A stretch of 6,427 bases of DNA. It comes from Candidatus Dojkabacteria bacterium (GTDB lineage: Bacteria; Patescibacteriota; Dojkabacteria; J137). Positions 1 through 5,320 of the stretch are shown here, one piece after another. The stretch is from positions 1 through 6,427 of the forward strand of contig JAGQLF010000044.1 of assembly GCA_020429545.1 (NCBI GenBank), read 5' to 3'. The translations under genes and the position numbers were made by a program. The notes beneath the pieces are model-generated. The model worked only from the letters and a program-made list of their open reading frames with translations. It did not search any database and had not been told where the DNA came from. How positions within the stretch are numbered: position 1 is the stretch's first letter; every line of letters starts with the position of its first letter.

Positions 1-393
1 TGTATAATTTGTCCACTGTACAGATAAAACATCATCAGTAGATGAAACAAGTACAGTATTTATTGAGCCTCCTTGTTGTAATAAATCATTTGTACCTACT
101 AATTGATTTCCTACTTGAAGAGATGATTTTTCTGAACCTGTCAGTGCTGAAACACGTACCAAAACACCTGTTAATGTGATAAACACAGTACTAAATATCA
201 TTAACGCATGAGAGATATTTTTATAAAAATTACTTCGTCCCCAAAATAGCTTGCTAACGAGACTGTTTTTGAATTTTTCGTAAGAATTGGAATTTACTAA
301 ATATTCACTATTACTCCTTTTACCTACAGAAGATATTTTCTTGTAATCTCTAAATGCCAATTTTCTACCTAGTTGTATATCGTTATTTTGCAT
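1..393 (-). CDS. N-terminal part of a membrane-anchored cell-envelope protein (runs off the left edge)
   Basis: The frame is open from an ATG at 393 down to base 1, giving 131 residues with no stop, so the C-terminal part lies outside the window. Visible: a basic cytoplasmic N-terminus (about residues 1-60, containing SKLFWGRSNFYKN), one hydrophobic segment at about 63-82 (HALMIFSTVFITLTGVLVRV), then a Ser/Thr/Gln-rich, presumably extracytoplasmic stretch (SSLQVGNQLVGTNDLLQQGG). This basic tail, single anchor and polar linker resembles the N-termini of CPR LysM/M23-type peptidoglycan peptidases, but no catalytic or LysM domain is inside the window, so that identity is a guess from architecture. 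It is divergent from the glucosaminidase-like gene at 550, which fits a wall-remodelling role. There is no Shine-Dalgarno; an ATT start three bases upstream is possible but less likely. That it is a real gene is fairly sure; its function is not. Confidence 0.7.
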   Translation of the reverse strand, partial: MQNNDIQLGRKLAFRDYKKISSVGKRSNSEYLVNSNSYEKFKNSLVSKLFWGRSNFYKNISHALMIFSTVFITLTGVLVRVSALTGSEKSSLQVGNQLVGTNDLLQQGGSINTVLVSSTDDVLSVQWTNYT

Positions 394-414
394 AATCAGT
401 TGCTTAGCAAAAAT

Positions 415-423
415 ATTCTACCA
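415..423 (-). promoter_or_regulatory. Extended -10 promoter of the left-edge envelope gene
   Basis: Read on the minus strand this is TGG followed by TAGAAT, five of six matches to the -10 consensus with an extended -10 TGn. It lies 22 bases before the ATG, so the leader would be about 15 nt. No convincing -35 box is seen. The same TGG + TATAAT-like layout occurs at the tRNA-Lys promoter (1749-1757), which supports it. Confidence 0.45.
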
Positions 424-478
424 TAATTAGGTGATTAGTAGATTAGGTAATTAGGTAATTAGTAGATTAGGTAATTAG
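424..478. repeat. 24-bp AT-rich tandem repeat, 2.3 copies
   Basis: Two 24-bp copies (424-447 and 448-471) differ at one base (g433 versus a457), and a third copy starts and stops after 7 bases (472-478). The unit is itself made of imperfect 7-8 bp pieces around attaggta, so it probably grew by slippage. It fills most of the 156-bp gap between two divergent genes, directly upstream of the -10 of the left-edge gene and upstream of the probable promoter of the gene at 550. It could therefore alter promoter spacing, but no regulator site is recognisable. Confidence 0.85.
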
Positions 479-522
479 ATATTGAGAATAAAAACTTATT
501 ACATCTTTTCTACTTGCCTAAT

Positions 523-528
523 TATAAA
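523..528 (+). promoter_or_regulatory. Possible -10 box for the glucosaminidase-like gene
   Basis: TATAAA lies 22 bases before the ATG at 550, the same distance as the -10 of the divergent gene from its own ATG. No good -35 box is visible at the expected spacing (roughly 499-505). The short implied leader suits the absence of a Shine-Dalgarno. The call is weak because the whole region is AT-rich. Confidence 0.25.
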
Positions 529-549
529 TCACACATTAGAATATTTATT

Positions 550-1320
550 ATGCAGAGTGAACTTGGTAAAGTAAAAAAAATCCACAGAAAGAGAATATAT
601 TTTGAAAAAATCATAAATATCACTAAACAGTCAAAGAATGTTAGTCCACTGAGTTACAGTGTACTAATTATTTCTTTCATCTTTCTGTTTACCTTTGTTA
701 TCCCTTATTTCTATAAAGTTTTAAGTTCAATATCAATCGAAAAAGTTAGTGCCGAAGCTACTGTTTTAGGAGTTAACGTTAACTCTTCCTATATTGAAGG
801 TACATCTTTAACGGATTATAAAATATCTTACGAAAAACCTTTATCAACTTTTATCACAAAAGATAAAAGAGTATATGTACTAGATCAATATTTTAAAAGC
901 AGAAATTCACCGTTATATGGATATGCGCAAGTATTTGTTGATGCTTGTGATAAATTTGGCGCACCAATTGATTGTATAACTACAACTGCTATTGCAAGAC
1001 ATGAAACTGATTTGTGTAATTACTCAACATCAGCAGAAAACCATAATTGCATGGGGTGGGGTGGAGCAGGCGAAAACAGAATTATTTATAATTCATTTGA
1101 AGAACATATTTATACTGCAACAGATGTTTTAGTTAATCAATATGGAATTGAATATATGGATGATCCTAGATTAATGGAAAAAGTATTCTGTGGTCCTCAA
1201 GAGGAATGTATTGGTTGGGGAAATAGAATTTTGCACTTTATGAGAGAGATTGATGATTTTTCAGAATCGTTAGGTGTTGGAAGATTAACTGATTTGAGAG
1301 GAGATGGGAAGAGATATTAA
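550..1320 (+). CDS. Membrane-anchored lysozyme/glucosaminidase-like peptidoglycan hydrolase
   Basis: 256 residues from ATG 550. The frame stays open upstream to a TTG at 514, but that codon overlaps the likely promoter, so ATG 550 is preferred. A basic N-terminus precedes one membrane segment (about 33-57); a possible signal-peptidase site (AEA before TVLG, near 70) follows. The outer domain (about 118-240) has the layout of a lysozyme-like/GH73-type glucosaminidase: helix LYGYAQVFVDACDKFG, the candidate catalytic Glu152 in AIARHETDLC, then NHNCMGWGG, and a late segment CIGWGNRILHFM. Such enzymes cut glycan strands of peptidoglycan outside the membrane. Six cysteines (133, 142, 156, 167, 214, 220) all lie in this domain and could form three disulfides. 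It ends one base short of the converging tRNA-Lys. The fold is inferred from motifs; activity and substrate are not proven. Confidence 0.75.
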   Translation: MQSELGKVKKIHRKRIYFEKIINITKQSKNVSPLSYSVLIISFIFLFTFVIPYFYKVLSSISIEKVSAEATVLGVNVNSSYIEGTSLTDYKISYEKPLSTFITKDKRVYVLDQYFKSRNSPLYGYAQVFVDACDKFGAPIDCITTTAIARHETDLCNYSTSAENHNCMGWGGAGENRIIYNSFEEHIYTATDVLVNQYGIEYMDDPRLMEKVFCGPQEECIGWGNRILHFMREIDDFSESLGVGRLTDLRGDGKRY

Positions 1321-1321
1321 T

Positions 1322-1396
1322 TGGTGATTCGGGCGGGACTCGAACCCGCAGCCAATAGCTTAAAAGGCTACTGCTCTACCATTGAGCTACCGAACC
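1322..1396 (-). tRNA. tRNA-Lys (anticodon UUU) with encoded CCA
   Basis: The minus strand folds into a complete cloverleaf. The acceptor stem GGTTCGG/CCGAATC is 7 bp with one G-U pair, and discriminator A and CCA are encoded. The D arm is GCTC/GAGC with a 7-nt loop. The anticodon stem GTAGC/GCTAT encloses loop CTTTTAA, which puts TTT at positions 34-36 and reads lysine codons. The variable loop is TGGCT, and the T arm is GCGGG/CCCGC with loop TTCGAGT. Mature length is 75 nt with CCA. Its 3' end lies one base from the stop codon of the converging gene, and no T-run terminator is visible beyond it. Its 5' side is fused to a tandem array containing four truncated copies of its own 5' end (1397-1730), and transcription probably starts beyond that array near 1741. 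Confidence 0.97.
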
Positions 1397-1429
1397 ATTA
1401 TTTTTAACAACTTTAACTTAAGTCATATC

Positions 1430-1479
1430 GCAGCCAATCCCGATTTATCGGGACTGCTCTACCATTGAGCTACCGAACC
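1430..1479 (-). pseudogene. Truncated tRNA-Lys copy 1, anticodon arm replaced by a palindrome
   Basis: Minus-strand bases 1479-1453 match the first 27 nt of the tRNA-Lys exactly (5' acceptor strand, D arm, start of the anticodon stem). The next 13 nt of the tRNA, including the anticodon, are replaced by the 14-nt palindrome CCCGATAAATCGGG (1452-1439). The match then resumes for ATTGGCTGC (1438-1430), one base further than in copy 2, and ends at the start of the T stem. The T arm, 3' acceptor strand and CCA are absent, so it cannot be a working tRNA. Bases 1430-1457 can fold as GCAG/CTGC (4 bp) enclosing TCCCGA/TCGGGA (6 bp) with a TAAA loop and a TTGG bulge. Confidence 0.85.
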
Positions 1480-1505
1480 ATTTATCAGTTAATACTAATT
1501 CGATA

Positions 1506-1563
1506 CAAACTCTTCATTTGAGTTTGCCTTGCCGTAGCTTTAGCGTAGGCAGGCTACCGAACC
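1506..1563 (-). repeat. Type A sub-unit, copy 1: 11-nt tRNA 5' end joined to two hairpins
   Basis: Bases 1563-1553 give GGTTCGGTAGC, identical to the tRNA 5' end, and run straight into a GC-rich hairpin (1526-1554, outer arms gccttgcc and ggcaggc, 7 bp with one bulged T). A second perfect hairpin follows at 1506-1526 (CAAACTC/GAGTTTG, 7 bp, 7-nt loop). The GC-rich part has the look of dispersed palindromic repeats seen in CPR genomes; that is a recollection, not a search result. Confidence 0.8.
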
Positions 1564-1596
1564 ATTATTTTTAACAACTTTAACTTAAGTCATATT

Positions 1597-1646
1597 GCAG
1601 CCAATCCCGATTTATCGGGACTGCTCTACCATTGAGCTACCGAACC
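1597..1646 (-). pseudogene. Truncated tRNA-Lys copy 2, anticodon arm replaced by a palindrome
   Basis: Same structure as the copy at 1430-1479. The 27 tRNA 5' nucleotides (1646-1620), the 14-nt palindrome (1619-1606) and the 9-nt variable-region match (1605-1597) are all unchanged between the two copies. The first base after the match differs (t1596 here, c1429 in copy 1). The perfect conservation of the tRNA-derived and palindromic parts, with all differences in the linkers, fits either very recent duplication or retained structure. Confidence 0.85.
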
Positions 1647-1671
1647 ATTTATCAGTTAATGTTAATCGATA

Positions 1672-1729
1672 CAAACTCTTCATTTGAGTTTGCCTTGCCG
1701 TAGCTTTAGCGTAGGCAGGCTACCGAACC
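1672..1729 (-). repeat. Type A sub-unit, copy 2: 11-nt tRNA 5' end joined to two hairpins
   Basis: Identical in layout to 1506-1563: GGTTCGGTAGC at 1729-1719, GC-rich hairpin at 1692-1720, and the CAAACTC/GAGTTTG hairpin at 1672-1692. This is the promoter-proximal end of the array. Beyond 1730 the repeat stops and unique sequence leads to the promoter, so the first transcribed element would be this 11-nt tRNA mimic. Confidence 0.8.
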
Positions 1730-1748
1730 AGCTGTTTTTAACTCACGA

Positions 1749-1778
1749 ATTATACCATTACAAGATAGATGTATCCAA
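1749..1778 (-). promoter_or_regulatory. Extended -10 promoter for the repeat array and tRNA-Lys
   Basis: On the minus strand a perfect TATAAT (1754-1749) is preceded directly by TGG (1757-1755), an extended -10. A weak -35 candidate TTGGAT (1778-1773) stands 18 bases upstream. Transcription should begin near 1741-1742, leaving about 345 nt of array before the mature tRNA 5' end at 1396. The promoter begins only 10 bases past the stop codon of the membrane protein gene, with no terminator between them, so read-through from that operon is also possible. Confidence 0.7.
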
Positions 1779-1787
1779 CGTTTTTGT

Positions 1788-2618
1788 CTAGCTAATATTT
1801 AGTAAAACCAAAGAAGTAAGCAACATTACCAAAATTAAATATTCTAAAATCTCCTCTTTAGATACATCTTTACCGTCTAATAATTCATTTATAACTGAAA
1901 TAAACCCATACTCAATGACCGCTACTATAAACGCCAGTAGTAAAGTGGAAACAAATCCAAACGTATTAAGATAAAAAATAACTCCCAACATAATAGAAGT
2001 TACTATTGCACCAATAAAAGTTGATTTAGTGATTAAGTGCCTACTGATAGTTAAAAGATTTAAGATTACTAATATGCTAATAAAAACGATGAATAGCGAT
2101 GATGTTTTTGCACTTGTATTAGAATTCAACTCTAATAATCCAGCAGAAGATAGAAATGTTAAAACTATTGTTACAATGTCGTAAATATAGTGCGTTGATT
2201 TATTCAGTGAAAATTTGTGCTTGTAAAATGAATGAATATTCTCAAATAAAATAAAGAATAAAACAAATGTTGTGAGTAGAATTAGAAAATATAATGATGG
2301 TTCATTATGGTAAAAAAGAAAAAGTACAAGTCCAATATATAGCATTGTTGGTAAAATTGCATGATGTGCATATTGAATTATTCTATGGTCTTCAAATTCA
2401 TAAACTGCATCCGTATTTTTCTTATGAAAAATATGATAGTGATTTGCCGTAGAGTAAAGTTCAAACGCAACCAGAACGTATAATATAACAGACATTGGAA
2501 TAAAGCTTCTACCATCACTAAATTCTAAAGTTAATATTAACCCAAAAAAACCTATTGAAATAAATAGGGCATATAGAAATGGTCTTAGTGTTATCTTTAC
2601 CAAATGTTTATCTATCAT
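1788..2618 (-). CDS. Polytopic membrane protein of unknown function
   Basis: 276 residues, ATG at 2618, stop TAG at 1788-1790. I do not recognise the family; comparison with CPR membrane families of unknown function such as DUF5656 would be a reasonable first check. Hydrophobic segments lie at about 10-32, 39-60, 81-103, 108-127, 145-163, 174-191, 200-218, 222-244 and 258-274, suggesting eight or nine helices. By the positive-inside rule the loops at 61-80 and 131-144 are cytoplasmic, and most histidines cluster at that face (60, 62, 65, 85, 86, 129, 134, 143, 193). Its ATG overlaps the TGA of the CAP-domain gene (ATGA), so it is almost certainly co-translated with it and may act with it in the envelope. 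There is no Shine-Dalgarno of its own. The gene is certain; the function is open. Confidence 0.85.
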   Translation of the reverse strand: MIDKHLVKITLRPFLYALFISIGFFGLILTLEFSDGRSFIPMSVILYVLVAFELYSTANHYHIFHKKNTDAVYEFEDHRIIQYAHHAILPTMLYIGLVLFLFYHNEPSLYFLILLTTFVLFFILFENIHSFYKHKFSLNKSTHYIYDIVTIVLTFLSSAGLLELNSNTSAKTSSLFIVFISILVILNLLTISRHLITKSTFIGAIVTSIMLGVIFYLNTFGFVSTLLLAFIVAVIEYGFISVINELLDGKDVSKEEILEYLILVMLLTSLVLLNIS

Positions 2619-4096
2619 AGTGTTGTGGCATTAATTTGTCCTGCATCTATTACAATACTACCAGTTAAGCTTCCAAAAGAAAAAATCAAAAGAAGCACTA
2701 AAAATATTGCCGCTTTTAGGTGTGAATGCTTATTTGAAAAGTGTAACTTGTCAGATCTGGCTAAGAATATAAAATCAAGCATGAATAAAGATAACAAGTA
2801 AACTGTAAAGGCTATGGGTACAATTGTACGCACTCCGCCAGAAGTTATTCTATCTATAAATCCAGAAATGAAGTTGGTATTCTCATTTAACGTATAGTTA
2901 TTTATAGATGTTGATTTTACCCTTGCAACTATTTCAGATATTTCTTCAGTATTAAGTATAAATTCAGATTGATTACCAGATCTATCTTTTATATTGATTT
3001 TAAGTGTTGGTTTCAAAAAAACTTTATCTTCATCGAAAGATACATACCATCTGTTTAGTATATCGTCTTTTTGTATACTAGAAATTGGCACATCTGCTGA
3101 AACAGAAACTGTATCAGATGTTGTTTTAAAGTCTATAATTAAAGTGTTTTCAAATGCTTGGTTAACATTAATGCTACGTTCATCAAGTATAGGATCTTCA
3201 CCATCTAAAACCACTTTGTATACTTCAGATCTGGCAACAACTGAGCCATCTGCATTATAGAGCTGTGCACTTACAGAATATGTACCGTCTTTTATATCTG
3301 GTGCAGATCTGAAAGTATAATTGTCGCCTTCTGCATCAACTCTTCCAATTTCATCGGTATTACTGATTACACCAACAGTAGAATCTGGAGGATTAACATT
3401 TCCATTTACCTCAATCACATTCTGATTTACCACCTGACCATCAGTTAAATTATTAATTGAAACACTATTTTCTTCTTCTAAATAATTCTTTTCATTGTCT
3501 TTAATATTATTGATGTCTGTTACTGAAACATCTTGCTCAAGAAAATCTTCTAGTTCGAATTTTTTTCCAAAATGAACTGTAATTATTGTATTGTTTGATT
3601 TACCTTGGTAGTTACCATATGCAAAGCCAAAACCAATTTCAGTAAAATTAGAATTTAAAACATTTTCTCTATGAGTTGGACTATTCATCCATGCAGACAT
3701 TACACTTTCAATTGTAGAAAATCCTTCTGCTAAGTTTTCACCAGCATGCTGATAATTATATCCAACTGATTTAAAGTATTCCCAAGGCTCTGTATCTGGA
3801 GGACAATAGTGAGACCAGCAATTTAGATCTAGCATTACATTTGCCTTATCACTTGCTGATCTAGAAAGAGTAGTACTCAATGTAAGTGGCTCTAATCCTG
3901 CTTTTATTCTTTCCTGATTGTGATAAGTCATTAACTCATCAATTGTGATTGACGCACTTACTGGTGCAATTCCAAGCCATGGAGAAAATAATATATTAAA
4001 GCCGATTAATATAAAAGAGTATACCAACATTGCGTTCCTGTGTAGCAACTTGGGCGTATACTTATTTTGTTGTGTTGGTATAAATAAATTTCGCAT
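2615..4096 (-). CDS. Exported CAP (SCP/YkwD-like) protein with Ig-like regions and C-terminal membrane helices
   Basis: 493 residues from ATG 4096; a TTG one codon upstream (4099) is also in frame but ATG is preferred. An N-terminal hydrophobic segment (about 23-41) leads to a possible cleavage site (PVSA before SIT). The CAP domain (about 51-179) shows DELMTYHNQERIKAGLEPL, the cysteine-flanked NCWSHYCPP with His96, HAGENLAEGF (His117, Glu120), SPTHRENVL (His142) and TVHFGKK (His175), which match the family's cleft residues. Two beta-rich, Ig-like regions follow (about 210-298 and 300-383; e.g. NVIEVNGNVNP, DGTYSVSAQLYNADG). Helices at about 424-446 and 461-483 should anchor the C-terminus. 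CAP proteins are extracellular; bacterial members have varied or unknown activities, so no reaction is assigned. The TGA overlaps the next gene's ATG. N- and C-terminal anchoring together is less usual than a simple secreted CAP protein. Confidence 0.88.
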   Translation of the reverse strand: MRNLFIPTQQNKYTPKLLHRNAMLVYSFILIGFNILFSPWLGIAPVSASITIDELMTYHNQERIKAGLEPLTLSTTLSRSASDKANVMLDLNCWSHYCPPDTEPWEYFKSVGYNYQHAGENLAEGFSTIESVMSAWMNSPTHRENVLNSNFTEIGFGFAYGNYQGKSNNTIITVHFGKKFELEDFLEQDVSVTDINNIKDNEKNYLEEENSVSINNLTDGQVVNQNVIEVNGNVNPPDSTVGVISNTDEIGRVDAEGDNYTFRSAPDIKDGTYSVSAQLYNADGSVVARSEVYKVVLDGEDPILDERSINVNQAFENTLIIDFKTTSDTVSVSADVPISSIQKDDILNRWYVSFDEDKVFLKPTLKINIKDRSGNQSEFILNTEEISEIVARVKSTSINNYTLNENTNFISGFIDRITSGGVRTIVPIAFTVYLLSLFMLDFIFLARSDKLHFSNKHSHLKAAIFLVLLLIFSFGSLTGSIVIDAGQINATTL

Positions 4097-4230
4097 CAAT
4101 TTTTAAATTCCAAAAAAAATTATCAGTTGATCTGTCTGCACTAAATGCTATTTAAAATGTGGCATACTAGTTGAAACATGAAAACACTTCTAATAATTCA
4201 TCTTTAGATAATCTCAGAATGACATAACTT

Positions 4231-4260
4231 TTAGCAATTATCTTACTTAATTAGTATACT
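4231..4260 (+). promoter_or_regulatory. Probable promoter of the CapA-like gene
   Basis: TTAGCA (4231-4236) and TATACT (4255-4260), 18 bases apart, match four and five of six consensus positions. Transcription would start near 4267, giving a leader of about 19 nt. The rest of the 186-bp divergent gap (4100-4285) is AT-rich. It must also hold the promoter of the CAP operon; the best minus-strand -10 is GATAAT near 4120, with no clear -35. Confidence 0.4.
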
Positions 4261-4285
4261 TTAATCAATTTATTATAGCTACCAA

Positions 4286-5320
4286 ATGAATATTCCAAAA
4301 AAGATATTCACAATAATTAGTCCTTTAACTTTGTTTTTAGGAATACTTTTTGGAAGTTTGATATCTTTCTATATTTTAAAAAATAAAAATTTTGAAATAT
4401 TTGATCCACTAGGTATTGAACTAAACAAACCAGATTTTACTAATAAAATAAGTAATGAAATAAAAATATTTGTAAGTGGCGATACAATGCTTGCAGAACA
4501 AGTTGGAGAATATATTGTAAATGAAGGTATAAATCCTTTTCAAGAAATGCTTCGACATTATGAAAGAGGAGATTATATTGTTCTGAATTTAGAAACAAAC
4601 ATTTCAACTCCAGGAGTTGGAGTAAAAAGAAACAAAAACTATACTTTCAACGCACCTCTTGAAGCACTTGGAATTTTAAAAAGTGCAGGTGTAGATGCAG
4701 TATCACTAGCTAATAACCATACAATGGACTATGGCGAAAGTGGTATGACAGATATGCTAAAACTTTTAGATGAAAATGAAATAAATTACTTTGGCGCTGG
4801 GTACAATCTAGATGAAGCTTTTGAGCCTTTTGTAGCAGACATCAAAGGAATCAAGGTTGCATTTATTGGCATAAATGACATTGAAGGTTATTCTCAAGAT
4901 GCATCTGTAAACAAACCAGGATCAGCACCTTTTAATAAAGAGAGAACAGCAGCATCTATAGTAAAAGCAAAATCTGAAGCCGATTTGGTTATTGTTTATG
5001 CCCATTGGGGATTTGAACATAATACTGTTCAAGATCCTTATCAAGTAGAGTGGGCTCATTTTTTAATTGATAGCGGTGCAGATATGGTTATTGGTGCACA
5101 TCCACATGTTAGGCAAGAGCACGAACTTTACAAAGATAAACATATTTATTATTCATTGGGTAATTTTATTTTTACAGGAATGGATTGGAATCCAGAAGCT
5201 GTTCTTGGAACCATGCTAGAAATTGATATTAAAGACAAGAAAATCATTGGGGTTCTTGAAAACACGGTAGAAATTTCTTATCACGGAGTACCAGTTGTTC
5301 AAGGAGAAGATAGGCTATAG
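4286..5320 (+). CDS. CapA/PGA_cap-family metallophosphatase-like membrane-anchored protein
   Basis: 344 residues, start ATG 4286, stop TAG. One membrane anchor (about 11-31) places the rest outside the membrane. The outer domain carries the ordered signatures of the capsule-synthesis CapA family, which has a calcineurin-like metallophosphoesterase fold: FVSGDTML (Asp66), LNLETNIS (Glu103), LANNHTMDYG (Asn143, Asn144, His145), YAHWGFEH (His240), GADMVIGAHPHV (His272, His274) and YSLGNFIF (Asn293). These are the expected metal and active-site positions, so the enzyme looks intact. Family members are linked to poly-gamma-glutamate capsule formation, but no capB/capC-like genes are in view, so the substrate here is unknown and a general surface or lipid phosphoesterase role is equally possible. 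It is divergent from the CAP operon and is followed at once by a hairpin repeat. No Shine-Dalgarno is seen. Confidence 0.9.
   Translation: MNIPKKIFTIISPLTLFLGILFGSLISFYILKNKNFEIFDPLGIELNKPDFTNKISNEIKIFVSGDTMLAEQVGEYIVNEGINPFQEMLRHYERGDYIVLNLETNISTPGVGVKRNKNYTFNAPLEALGILKSAGVDAVSLANNHTMDYGESGMTDMLKLLDENEINYFGAGYNLDEAFEPFVADIKGIKVAFIGINDIEGYSQDASVNKPGSAPFNKERTAASIVKAKSEADLVIVYAHWGFEHNTVQDPYQVEWAHFLIDSGADMVIGAHPHVRQEHELYKDKHIYYSLGNFIFTGMDWNPEAVLGTMLEIDIKDKKIIGVLENTVEISYHGVPVVQGEDRL

Larger units (their letters stand above)
1386..1730 (-). repeat. Tandem array of truncated tRNA-Lys 5' ends and palindromes in the tRNA leader
   Basis: Two near-identical units, 1386-1552 (167 bp) and 1553-1718 (166 bp), differ by three substitutions (1429/1596, 1494/1661, 1495/1662) and one missing T near 1500. 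A third copy begins and stops after 12 bases (1719-1730). Each unit contains two sub-units that start, on the minus strand, with the tRNA's first 11 bases (GGTTCGGTAGC). These 5' ends sit at 1396 (the real tRNA), 1479, 1563, 1646 and 1729, which are 83, 84, 83 and 83 bases apart. Type B sub-units carry 27 nt of tRNA 5' sequence plus a hairpin and some variable-loop sequence. Type A sub-units carry only 11 nt plus two hairpins. No ORF runs through the array. The promoter at 1749-1778 would transcribe it as the leader of tRNA-Lys. Its function is unknown. Confidence 0.92.

Noticed and set aside
514..549. TTG start giving 12 more residues on the glucosaminidase-like protein
   Set aside because: The extra codons overlap the probable -10 box, and ATG 550 gives a sensible basic N-terminus before the membrane helix.
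1430..1646. Additional functional tRNA genes
   Set aside because: The copies lack the T arm, the 3' acceptor strand, CCA and an anticodon.
1386..1730. CRISPR array
   Set aside because: The whole 167-bp unit is repeated, including the parts that would be spacers, and the repeated pieces are tRNA-derived.
1322..1730. Prophage or integrative-element attachment site at the tRNA
   Set aside because: att repeats normally copy the 3' half of a tRNA. Here only the 5' part is copied, and no integrase or foreign gene block is in the window.
2604..2801. Open frame on the plus strand (65 codons)
   Set aside because: It is antisense to the C-terminal part of the CAP gene and the start of the membrane protein gene, both well supported, and has no recognisable domain.
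2994..3260. Open frame on the plus strand (88 codons)
   Set aside because: It lies wholly antisense to the Ig-like region of the CAP gene; Ser/Thr-rich translation is typical of a shadow frame.
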